DNA of 64,000 bases, taken from the NCBI GenBank assembly GCA_008921705.1, contig VFFE01008918.1, positions 1,728,173 through 1,792,172 on the forward strand, in the 5' to 3' direction. Source of the stretch: Burhinus oedicnemus (Eukaryota > Chordata > Aves > Charadriiformes > Burhinidae). Position 1 is the first letter of the stretch. Each line of letters opens with the position of its first letter. Under the pieces are notes generated by a model, which made no database searches, was not told the DNA's origin, and saw only the letters and a program-made list of their open reading frames with translations. This document shows, in pieces, positions 1-11,631 of this stretch. Position numbers and translations under genes: made by a program.

Positions 1-17
1 TTTTTTTTTTTTTTTTT
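1..17. repeat. Poly-T tract at window edge
   Basis: Seventeen T residues open the window and run into five C residues. The tract may continue beyond the edge, so its true length is unknown. It is a simple repeat with no sign of an attached retroposon on the visible side. Confidence 0.9.
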
Positions 18-1490
18 CCCCCTTGGCTTTCAAATCCTGATTTTGCAGCTGGCTGGTAAGGAAGTGATTTATAAAGCAAGAATTTAAAGCTCGACTGTCA
101 GCATGATCAGCTCGGAGAGGTCTGGCTCTCACATCTTATCTGAGCACTTTGATCTACAAGCTGTAGTCAGGCTCTCTCTATCACGGATTTTCTCCTGAAA
201 CTTGGAGTTGTTTATTATGGGATCTACAAAAGGTTAAACTCTGTGTGCCACAGTTTGACTGGCCTGGCAGTGTTATGGAAAAGGTGATACCTAATCAGAT
301 TGCAGCTGGCAAAAGTGCCCTGCATAACATTTGGTTGTCAGAGAAAACAAACAGCAGCTGAGCAATAAATTCTTGAAATGTTAATAAGCTGAGATCCCCG
401 ACTCTTTCTTCTTGCATGCGTCTCTAAGACACAATACACACCTTCATCAGCTACAAGAGTAGAGGTGTAGGTCCTCATGCTGCTTTGCACTTGTTCAAGT
501 CCCATTAGAGGTAAGATTAAACATAGGTTACACACTTCACTGAGTATGGATGGACTAGAGCACATGCCTCGACTTGTATTTTAGTGCACTGCTGAACCAG
601 ATTGTAGCTGACCCTTTTTCAGATCTGAGATCAGATTTTTTTTCTAACTCATGTCATTACCTGGCTTTGAAATTCATACAAATAAAAATGCCAGACAATT
701 AAAACTGCATAATTACAGAATGCATTCTGGAGACTGAAATCAATGTAATAACCTGTCTCCTCCTGAGGAAAAAAAAACCAACCAACAACAATCAAAAGCA
801 GCTTCAGTGACACAAGAATATTTAATTTACAGAATATTTATGTGAATTTGTTTCTACTTGACAGATTAGCTCCCACTAATCAGATAAGTAATTTAAAAAT
901 CACTTTCCATAGTCTAGAGTGATCACTTTAAGTGCCCATTTTTTTCTTTGTCGATAATCAAGCTTTTCTTTATCTCATCTAACATGTTTTCCTTCTACCT
1001 ACTCCTCACCTCCCCTTTATTGATTTAATACCAAGAATCTTTCCATATTAAAGAACTTGGCAAATAGCGCATAAGAAGCCTGCATCCCCGCTGCCGTTTG
1101 GATTCGCTCGCTGACATGTGTGTACCGCACCTTGTAGCTCAGAGGTTGCTGTCATTATCGTCTGCACTCCTTGAGAGGTTCTGGGCATCTGCAGCCACAA
1201 GGCACAGTGGCAACCAAGTTATAACACAGCCTCCAGACCCATGTTAATATTCCAGTCTTTTTAATAAAGTTAATCAGTATTTGCCTAAACTCAAACGCAT
1301 ATGCTTGGTTCTGCTTTAGGGGTTCAAAAATGTAAGTGTTTAAGATGGTATATTAGGTGTTGGAAAACAAGTGAGCCTATAAAACTAAATTGGAAGCTGA
1401 TTTAATAATATAAAAAGAGATTATTTTAGATTTCTGAATTATCTGCCTAATATGATTATTTTGCCTAGTTTTGAAGCAGTTATTGCCTCC
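18..1490. other. Noncoding stretch, nothing recognised
   Basis: This is AT-rich sequence without a convincing exon. Open frames here are short (75 codons or fewer) and lack splice context. I recognise no repeat family in it. Confidence 0.6.
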
Positions 1491-1494
1491 TGTT

Positions 1495-1690
1495 AAAATT
1501 TAATTAGGACCAGCTATTTTACACACATATATATTTGTAACAAGTAAGCATGTACCTGCCAAACCCAAATGACACTAGCTGCAGCTGTCAGAAAGGTGTT
1601 TAATTGGGGCTGAGTGTCGCTGGGTTATTACTTGATTAGTCTAATATTCCCTCCCAGGCACAAAACGGGTTGGGGGATAGCCAGTCAATG
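1495..1690. promoter_or_regulatory. Candidate conserved noncoding element
   Basis: The segment carries TTTAATTAGG, a GCAGCTGTC E-box, GTGTTTAATTGG and TTGATTAGTCTAAT within 200 bases. That mix of homeodomain-type TAAT cores and an E-box, in sequence with no repeat signature, is typical of vertebrate developmental enhancers. Conservation cannot be measured here, so the call rests on motif density only. Confidence 0.2.
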
Positions 1691-1699
1691 CTGCTCTGT

Positions 1700-4600
1700 A
1701 CTCTGGCCTCATTACTCCTGTTGCTGCTTAGGACTTTCATGTTAGGTTCAAAAAAACCCTAATGTGTTGCAGCAGAATCCATGCAAAACCAACAAGTCCA
1801 CTACCCTTTTCTAGTAAATTCACTGAAACTCCTTAAAAAGTGGGTGGGATGGTTCTGGTACAGCTAAGCATCTAACTTTTAGTGTGATAAACATTGCAAT
1901 TTGACAGACAGCTACCTGGATTTGAAGAGATGAGATCCAATGTGCTGTTGCCTACTGATTACACAGTGATTATTTAAATCCTTGTTTGTTGTTGGGAGCT
2001 GTTTACCAAACACAGCAGCCCATCAAGAAGAGACTTCCCAATCTGAACAAATAAATCACGTAATCCTAATAGCAAACAAAGTGTTACGGAAATAATGCAA
2101 AACTCCAAGGAGGGTGTGTGGGCTGCAGCACGGATGAGTAACTTTGTCAGCGTGTGCATCCTTCACTAGCGCTTGTTGGTAAATTTTCAGGGACCGAGCA
2201 ACTTCATGGCAGGGCAGCAGGTTGTACTGATAACACGATATTACATAAAGATAAACATAATTACAATCATGAGTCTGTGTCTTTTTTAAAAAAACTCTAA
2301 TTATGATAGCAGTATGGTTTTAATAATGCATGGGGCTGTTCCAGAATAAATAAGTGTCTATTACCACTCAGGAAAACTGTGTTTTACTTTACTTGTGCTT
2401 GGTTTTACCCAAGCATACCAAAACTATCTCAGGAAGAGCTATTGGATTTGATATGATGAAAAGGAAAACAAGAATTCAAGAATTTGCTTTGTGGATTCTA
2501 TGGCTTTAACAAATCAGAAGAAATCTCATATATAAAATGGCATAAATATATTTACTCTTCTCCCTTGGAGTAATAGGCACTGAAATCTACTCAGATAAAG
2601 CTTATGTAGATCTGGGAAATCATGAAGTAGATTTATATGAGCAAGGGCATAGTAATAAAGAATTTGAAGTGAAAGGTCTTTTCTGCATTGTCCTTCAGTG
2701 AGCTGGAGGAGGATCAGAGCATTCCAGGGACCTTATGTGGAGTGCTGGCGTATGGCATGCAGGAGTGGCAGTTTAGGCCACATTACTGAACTCGAGGACA
2801 GATTTTTTATGGCCTGAGTATAACATGTCACTTGAATGGCCCAGAATTTGATTTCACAACTGTATGCTGGGATTAATCCCAAATTGTATCAGAGTAAATG
2901 GGTATGGATTCAGGCCCATGATCTAAATGGTAGGGCTTATCAAAATGTGTCACTACTTTTCTTGGAAAATTCTATTTTTTCCTTTAAAAACATGAAAATC
3001 CTTGACTGAGAGAAGAGAGCAAAATATTTATTTCAGGTTATTCCATTGTGATTTACGATCTCTCAGATTATCTAACCAAACCAAGAGGTTTCATCTTGGG
3101 ACAATTTGATGTTAAAAAGGGTAGTTTTAATTTTTATATTTTTTTAACTGTAGTTTACTAGGGCACCACTGTGATTTTCTCATCATTTGAAGCACGGATA
3201 ACTCCCTCCTTGCTGTCCTCAATGGGTCAGCCTTCCCTGCCCGTACTGCAGCACGGTTTACTTCAGGGACTTGTTGCTGTACAAAACGGGAACTGTTGTT
3301 GGAAAGCAGTTCAGAGGAAGCAGGTTGCTTTGGGAAAATGGGGCTGTGTGGATACTAAAATACAGTTCTTATGAAGCGTTGTGACAGCTTACAAGGATCA
3401 GATTGAATATTGAAGTGAACAGAAGTGAAGCATTTGCTTATAGGGCTGCTGAGATATTTTGCTTCAGCTGAATGACATATGTTCATATTTCCCTGCAAAA
3501 CTCTTCAACCTTTAGCTAAACTAGTTTTTCTTTCTCTTTGCTTTCATGTTTGAGGTCTTTTTTTCCCCCAAATATATCAAAGTTATACGTGGAAATAAGA
3601 CATTACTATTGGAAAATGATATTTTGAGAACCTTCCTTCCCACATGTGCAACCATTTTCGATGCAAAAAAAAAAAGTTTTGGTCTATTCTTTCCACCATC
3701 CTAATGCACAGTTTTGCAGCTGTATTCATGCACAAGGATGTGCAAATATAAACAGCCCTGCTTGGCTGATGTACTCAAAGAGGTTCCAAGCATTAAAGAT
3801 AAGCCATTGCATTTTACTCCGTGTTATAAAACCCTAACAACCATTTCTCAGCACAATAAAAAGAGAGATGGGTAAATGTGTTTTGTATTTAACTTTTGAG
3901 GTTTTCAGCTTGTTCTGGACAGGAAATACTTGAACAATAAGCTGTTGCTGTCTGTTCTCAGCTCTTCCCAGCCCTACCTCCACACCCACTAAGAAAGAAG
4001 CTAGGGGAAAAAAGAAAGCTCTCTTTCTGGGTAGCTGGAAGATGCAAAGGCTCCATAGTGAGAAAAGAGAATAGCAATCCTCCGTACTATCTTCTCAGTG
4101 TGAGAAGAACAAAGACTGTTTTCCTGGCCCTTTGCCTTGCCTCCCCCTCCTTTCCCTTGGTGGTGGAAATCATCCAGCTCTCACGTCCCAGCAGTCCCTG
4201 GCAGTGGGGAGGAGCTGCTCTGACTGCTCTCTCTGTTGAGTCCCTTGTGAATTAGTCTCAGATTTGATAGGGATTCTCTGCTTCTTGGAAAAAAAGCATG
4301 CTATTGGAGCGAGTTTGCAAATGTGCTGGCTTACAGAGCTTAAAATTATTGTTAACCTTTCACAGGAAGTCCTGAAAAAGAAAGGAAGGCAACATTTTAT
4401 GAACTGATACAGCTCTTAACAGCTCCTTCGATGAGTCTTCATATCAGAGGAGATTTAAAGTAAAGAAGAGAGAGACTCCTGTTGCGATCAACTTTTTCTT
4501 ATGTCTTTGCATTACAGGTCAGACTTTGCTTTTTAACAATGAAAAAGAAGTCAGAGCAGGTATTGACTTCACAATGATGCAGATTAGGTTTGTGTGCTCA

Positions 4601-6430
4601 TGCAGACATAAATGAGAATTCAAAGCCAGACACTAGACACCATCTCACAGAGGGAAGAAATGGAAAATTAAACCTCTCATTATTGCATTGGAAATTATAG
4701 GATTATGTCTATCACCCATAGCATACGACAAATGTAACCAGCTTTGCTGAGTAGATTTACAAGACTCTTTGGAAACTAGAAATTTAAAAATATTAGTTAA
4801 AGAAAGAAATAGCAATTGCAAGTTGCTTTTTATCTTTGTGAGATATATATAAAACTTACAGCTTTCTTAAAAGGAGAAGAACTGTCTCTTCAGCCTCATC
4901 TGCTTTTTAAGTTAGATTTCATTGTGGGCTAAAGGAGCAGCTTAATGAAGACCATATCCTTAAACATCTGCATCCATTCGATCAGTAGATCAAATCCCTG
5001 CTTCCCTTAGGTGTATTTGACCTGACCCTATTCTTACTGGCTTCACTTGCAGCAGGGATTTAATTCATAGTGTTTAGTTTTCAATTCTTAATACTCATTT
5101 ATGCTCTCAGCTTATTTAATAAATGTTTAATATTAATCTAATTTAACAGGATGATGTTTAAAACTGGGAAAGTTCTGCTTTTTTCCTACTACTATCATAA
5201 GTTGTCCTGAAAAAAACAGAACATAATATAGGAAAGAAAGAAGCCCAACAGTGGCATTCAGAGTTTAGCAGTGAGCAGCACACAAGCTGTCAAATGTCTT
5301 TCTTTGGCTTCTTGACATAATAAAAAGAAAGACTTAAAGATTTTTTTCTGCTGGCACTTACAAATATCCTGGAGTTAATGTGTGTATCTGAGGAAGAGAA
5401 GAAGTTGACCTAAGTGGTTACTTTTACCAATTTGGATTCTTATCCATTACAAACATGAGTGCTTCCAAACATGATGGGCCATGGAATATAGCCACATCCA
5501 GGCGGGGCGGGTGTGTTCAGGTTTCTCAGGCATCTGTGATCAGTGAATGGAAGGAATTGTTAAACTGTACTATATAAGAACAAAAGCCCCAGTGAAGTAT
5601 TCCCTTACTTAGAAGCAGCTTTCTGTTTCAATCTCCTTATTCAATTACATCATGGGATAATATGCAGGAGACATTGAGCCAGAATCGCTTTAATCAAATA
5701 AAGAAACTGAAAAGGACTTCTACCCTCAGTATCATTTTATTGAGACTAATATTGTTATTGTCTACAGTGTCCATATCAAAGAATCTGGATTGATTTAATC
5801 ATTTCAGGCAAAGTTACAGAGCATATCCTCAGTATGTGTCCATCAGCATATCTTTACGGAGACCAGTGCCTTCATACTGATTTACATCAGCCCAGGGTTT
5901 ACCTGGTAACTTCAGACCCCAGCCCTCTCAGCGAATTTCTGGATGAACTCTGACTGATTCACTATTAAGTAACCATGAAAGGGAGCACCGTTATTTGAAA
6001 AGATGTGGTATACACTCTTTCCCATGTGAGAATTGGCAACTTTTTACCAGGTGAGAGGTGGCAAGAGACTCTGTCATTGCCCTTGCCCTCTGCGGTGGTG
6101 TTGGTGCCTCTGCTGCCATCACAAGACTGGACCCGTTTCTGTGCTCAGGGAACACGGAGGGCTGCCAAGAGCTGAAAACTGCCAAGGGTAAGTGATTACT
6201 AGGAATGCAATGAGGTAAGGAAAAGCTTCTTGGTTTTCCCCCTCCTCTGGTACACCCATATGTGGTCAACCACGAGCTGGACTGAGTACAATGTTTGAAT
6301 CAAGCCAGATGCAATAACCCTTAAATCTGCCTGTGACAAGGTGAGAGGGAAAGAGGGACGTGGCTGCTCGGGTTTGGAAGTGCTGGCTTGAGGGTTCCAT
6401 GAAATGTGCTGCATTTTTTTAAAATGTGAA
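1700..6430. other. Noncoding stretch, no gene recognised
   Basis: The stretch is unique-looking AT-rich DNA with short A/T runs, such as twelve A near 3,665. Weak old-repeat flavour appears near 2,815-2,930 and 5,860-5,900 (a GATTTACATCAG-type motif), too decayed to assign. The open frames near 6.0-6.4 kb on the minus strand overlap one another in different frames and show no protein-like composition. Confidence 0.5.
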
Positions 6431-6444
6431 TGGACTGATTTAAG

Positions 6445-6500
6445 TCATTGCTGTAATTAGGCCTTTGGTGATCCTAATTAGGGGTTTGTCAGTTAATACA
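6445..6500. promoter_or_regulatory. Paired TAATTAGG homeodomain-type sites
   Basis: Two exact copies of TAATTAGG lie at 6454-6461 and 6475-6482, about two helical turns apart (21 bases start to start), followed by a further GTTAAT. Paired TAATTA cores at helical spacing suit cooperative homeodomain binding. This is a motif observation only; function is inferred. Confidence 0.22.
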
Positions 6501-7099
6501 GAATGGTGTTTGAGAACACGTGCTTAGGGTCTGAATGCCAAAACACAGGGGCTTGATTTGTGTATCTGTGTTAACAAGCTGTGTGAGGGGATTTTCATCC
6601 TCAACGTGTCTTTTTGGTAAGCCATGTGCTCAGTGACAAAGATAAGGAAGGTGGCACGAATAGGGATATCTCTCTCTTACTGCTCAGTCTTCCTTTGTTC
6701 AAAAGGTTTCTGTTGCCACACCAGGGCAGAAATGATAGCACGCACTTGTCGAGCCACTGTGACATATCAATAGCAAAGGCAAGATTGAATCTGAAGATTA
6801 TCTGACCAGAACATCATCAGAAGAGGTGGCCAAGGGCCTCCACGTGCCAATTGTCTGTCTAAGTGTCTGGCTGATGGTTGTAAATGGCAAATACATCCTC
6901 TGAAATACACATCAGTTCTGGAACAATTTGCGAAGGGGAACAGGTCATGAATGACTTAACTATCACTAATAGTAGTCTGTAATTATTACCTTGTTAGGCT
7001 GTGCTCCTTTAAAGCCACCCCCTGGGAAAAGCAACTAAGTCAAGGGCACATCTTGGACAGATCTCCCCCTACAGATCTCTCTGTGGGATTACCCTTGTG

Positions 7100-7205
7100 T
7101 TTAGCCTTGCTGTTGAAATAATCAATTACGTTCATCTTCTAATTAATGAACTAGTATCCGTTTCATAGAACATGCTCATGCCGTAATTACCGCAATTGTG
7201 ATACC
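7100..7205. promoter_or_regulatory. Cluster of TAAT cores, candidate enhancer
   Basis: Within about 100 bases there are ATAATCAATTACG, TTCTAATTAATGAAC and GCCGTAATTACCG. The cluster follows the TAATTAGG pair by about 600 bases and lies in sequence with no repeat signature. Homeodomain binding is an inference from the cores. Confidence 0.2.
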
Positions 7206-7849
7206 AGTGAAGCACTCAGGGAATGAACGTGTATGGAGTGCTGTTGAGCTTGAATTCCACACTGTGGGGAGGGAAGGGCAGTGTTTCCTCTGCTATTGAG
7301 TGGACACCCTTTTTGATGAGAAAATACAGAAGAATTTGATCAAAATGCCACTAATGAGACAACTTTTTTTTCCTCTGGTTTGGTGTGCATTAACCTTACC
7401 TTTCTCTTTTATGGTCAGAATTTGTTTCAGTTTTAATTTAAGCATTTGTCTTATCTCAACTGCAGCAGAAAGTCTATTCTGTACGGTAGGAAAAGTCTCC
7501 AATGCACCGTATGTGGAGAAAGAAAAAACCCTTCATTTTGCTTCTTTTTTTTTTTTATAATATACTGTAAAACATTTTTGTGTATAAGGTTTCAAAATTC
7601 CATGGTATCTTGAAAATCTGTAATAAAAGGTATAACATCAATGTTAAACATGTCTGAATAGAGGCTTTATGGGGAGTCAACTAGATGGACAGTCTGATCA
7701 CTTGGAAAGTGATACTTCCATTTGAAATGAGTTTACCTGACAATATTTCAGATCTTATATAAATTAAATTCTATATTGAAAGTCAGAGGAAAAAAACATG
7801 TATGTAAAACTTTATTAAAGCCAAGTAGCAATGTCACAGTGAGTTACTG

Positions 7850-7905
7850 GGACAGTTCTTTAACTGGTGTAAATTGGCCTGTGTCCGCTGAATTAAGAAA
7901 AGACC
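7850..7905. repeat. Scrap of ancient amniote repeat
   Basis: The motif AACTGGTGTAAATTGGCC followed by a GTCCGCTGAA segment resembles a dispersed element common in turtle and crocodile DNA, where a TGTAAATTGGC-type core precedes 'CCACTGAAGTCAATGG'. The match comes from memory of that pattern; the family is not assigned. Confidence 0.3.
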
Positions 7906-9758
7906 TACTTCTTTAAGTTCAGCCTTCCAGTGAATCTAAACATGACTCATAAATACATACGTGGACATGTACATATGCAATTTCTTGTATGTGTTTCTAG
8001 GGCTAGTTATAAAAATGGCTTTTCTACATTCCTCTTGGAATCTGAGAATAACATACAGATTTATTTCAGTGAATCAGGACATAGAGCAATGAAAGGTAGT
8101 TGGGAGGATTGTGTAAGGGGCTTTTTGTACATAAAAACAAGTGACTAGACTCTTACTACACTTCTGTCAAACTGTGTGAAATAAAAAAAAAAAAAGGAAA
8201 GGATTTGTTTTGTGGGTTTTTTTATTCTGCTTTGTCACTTTTTCCCTATTGGTTTTCCTTGTTATTTTTTGAACACCTTAGACCTAGTTTAAAATTTGCA
8301 TTTCAGTTGGTTATACAACTCATATTTATTTGTGTAACACCTCTTTGCTACTAATCACCTGGTGGAGGAGTGTTGCTGTATGCTTAACAAATTAACACTG
8401 TTATGTAGACGATGACAGAAAGTGTCTGCATTATATAACTACAGTTTTAGACCAAACAAGAAGAAAATTCTATTAATAACTTATGCATACGAAAATCAAA
8501 GCAAGTTATCATATTCCATACTCCAGAACAGAGGCAGTATGTAATAATTTTCTAAAAATTAAATTAACTATTTCTCGCTTTGGCTTCCTCATGCATTTGT
8601 GCGCCAAGTTTCAGCCTGAAACAGATTTTAATTGTTGCATTATGAAACACTCAAAGTGGCTGTGATGAAGACCCTGACAAACTGAGGAATACTGGTGTTG
8701 CCCAGTTACACTGCAAAAGTTGCCCACAAGAAGTTACATAAATCCTTATGCAGTGGACATATGTCAGCTGCCAAATGATAGGATTTAAAAGAAAATTCTG
8801 TATGTGCAGCTTATTCCAGAATTTTCTTCTCCAATGTTTCTTTTACCTGTCAATAAAACCTCTCACTTTTCTTGTTGTGACAGTATGAATATTGAATTAA
8901 TGAAGAGAACTTTCCCAATGGAAATTTCTATGTTTTGGTGCGGCCGGCTGTACCAGTGCTTTGAACTAGTGTGGATGTGTGGATGTGTCTTTGCTTCAGC
9001 AGCAGCACACACAGAGATGGCGCTTTAGAAACCTGTGCTGGCTTGTGCTCTCCCTCTCCCTCCTGGATCTATCAGGAAAAATCTTTCATATGAAAAGGCA
9101 TGTGAAGACTCTGTATGGAGTTGTAATAAATTACAGATGCATAGTAAATTAAATTTATGATAGCTACCTTTGACCTCCTCCTATATGTTTTACTTATTAA
9201 TCACATCTCTTCTGGGATCACTTCTGCTGAACAGCTTCCAAGGTTTCCACATTTTTAAAGTAGTCTGCTAGAGGTGTGTGTGAATATATGATGCTACTGA
9301 AGGAGGGAGGAGATGCGAGTCAGAGACCTCATCGAGAAGAAATGTTTCGCTGGCTTGGAAAACTGAACGAGAATGGAGGAAGAGGAGGAAAGTTACAGCT
9401 CTGAGCAGCGCTAGATTAATGTAAGCACATTTCATTGGTGCTTCCTTGTATTGGCTATATTATGATGGTGGTGTGCTCAGACACAGACAAGTATCTAATC
9501 AGGATTAGGATACAATGACCAAATCTCTTCTCTGTTTTGATCCATTTCGGAATTCAGGTCTTGGCTGATAAGTCAGTGAAGTCAGCCTCTGTGCTACCCT
9601 CTCCCATGTCCCCATACTGACACTTTCACCCTCAACATAGCAGTTGTGAAAAGGGGTCCATACAGAATCACTCATGTGTCAGCTCTGGGAAATTGTGCTC
9701 CTTCCTTTCATGAGCCAGTGAAGATAAAAATATTATCTCACCACCATCCATTAAATGC

Positions 9759-9778
9759 ATTCTCTATATATAGAGAAT
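9759..9778. other. Perfect 20-bp AT palindrome
   Basis: ATTCTCTATATATAGAGAAT equals its own reverse complement. It is followed by ATATTAGAAT. It could extrude as a small cruciform or be a chance product of AT-rich sequence. No function is inferred. Confidence 0.9.
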
Positions 9779-11607
9779 ATATTAGAATGATACTACGGAT
9801 ATTGAATTTATCTTCATGAGATGAGGATGGTCTCATCAGTCATGAGTGTCACAACTAAGCAAAGACACAAGTGAATAATGAAGCCACCCTTATCGAGTAC
9901 AGATGAATTCAATTTCCTCTGCACTATAATGTCATATTTGATTCAGTGAACTAGAACATCTACTTTTTATTTTTTAAGTTGCCCATGGGTTCTATCTTTT
10001 TCTCATTCTCTCTCTCTAAAGCTGTTTTTGCGATGCATTTTTCTGCTTTTTTGCATCCTGCATGTCTTTTTCCTGTGTCTGACATAACAACTAAGTTGAA
10101 TCATAAATGGCATACACACAATGAGAACACTTACCATGTCAGGTGCCTAAATTCCCTGCCCCTACTAGCTTTTCTGGAGGACCTATCCCTGGGAGTTATG
10201 CTGACACCACTTCATGCACAGAAGTGCAGGCAATGGATGAATGGGCTTGTTCTGGGGTATCTGTAAGGCTATATTCTCTTGTGATTTTTGAAAAAGTGTG
10301 TAGGAGTCTGTCCATCTCTGTCCATCCTGATGGATGGAGTAGCATGAAGGAACTAAGTGTAGGAGTGGCCTTGGTGTTAAGCAGCCATAACAGGCTGTAG
10401 AGAATAAACCAAATATGTGCAATACTATGTAGCAGTAGGTCATATGCAGAAGAGTGCATGTAAAAACAAAGCAGGAGGAAAAACTAGAATGGCCTTGCTC
10501 TTACCAGGACACTTTTTAGTTACGGGTAGAGCTAATCAGAAAGTGTGTTTCTCTCTATGCCAGGCGGCTGCTGCCCTTTTCCCCAGAAAACCCATTTACT
10601 GTGTGCTGCCTACCAGCCTGCCCAGTAAGCGGCTGTTTCGGGATGCTTTGGATGCACTGGGAACAAATGCCACCTGCATGGCACTGCCACGGCTGGGCGT
10701 TGGGCACCGCAAGAAGCGCACAGAGACAAAGCATATTTGAAACCTTTTACACCCCCACTGTCGAAGGTGTGCTGAGATGCTGGCTGCAGACAATACCCAA
10801 TTTGTTTTCAGCCAACTTAACCATTCACATAATCCTACAAAACTGAGGTCTGTCTGCCTAGATGGAAGAATGTGCCGCTTACCAAGTTACCAAGGGCAGA
10901 GCACAGCACTGTCCCTGGGAAGGGCTTCTCTCAGCTGGCACAGCACTCAGCGTGGTGGAGATGCGGCTTCTGGCTGAAATCCCCTGAGATTGCTATAGTT
11001 TTTCCTCCTTGCAATACAAAGAATAAACATGAATGTGTTGCACGAGCAATGCAGCTGTTGCATTGATTCTGAGTATGGTGCTATTTTGTACTAGACTGTA
11101 TATTCTGTATTGCTTAATACAGAAAAGGGTGCATTAGCTCAATTTCAAGCTAATTATAGCAGTAGAAGATTCTGTGGGAATGCCTCTCCAGGTTTTACCA
11201 ATAAACTCCTTAGAGAAACAAGGAAACGTATTCACATTATATTTACCTAATAGATGAGATTCAGTCTATTAGATGAGATATGAAGTAAATTAAATTCCAT
11301 GGCAGGTGAACACCCTGAGGGTACTGTAGTTTATAACACTATATTAATATTCCGTAAGACCACTGCATGAGCTTAGTACAGCTAACTTCAAAATTAGCTT
11401 TACAGGCCACCTGCAGAATTTTTTCTGGTTGCTTTCATAGTCAGTGCTGCAATCATAGATAATTTAACATAAATATTAAGTAAATAATTGGTTCAGAATA
11501 TTTCAAGGTTAGGGACATAAATCTCATTCCCATTACATGAATGCAAACCATAAAAATAGAAGGTGGTACTTAACCTGGCAATTTTAGTTTCCAATGAGCC
11601 ATATTCC

Positions 11608-11631
11608 CTTCCATTTTTTGAAAAATGGAAG
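11608..11631. other. Short hairpin with 11-bp perfect arms
   Basis: CTTCCATTTTT and AAAAATGGAAG form perfect inverted arms around a two-base centre. The arms are too short and the loop too small for a microRNA precursor. It is noted as local structure only. Confidence 0.85.

Noticed and set aside
10143..11066. Multiple overlapping open frames on both strands
   Set aside because: The frames contradict one another, none is bounded by good splice sites, and the composition is ordinary noncoding.
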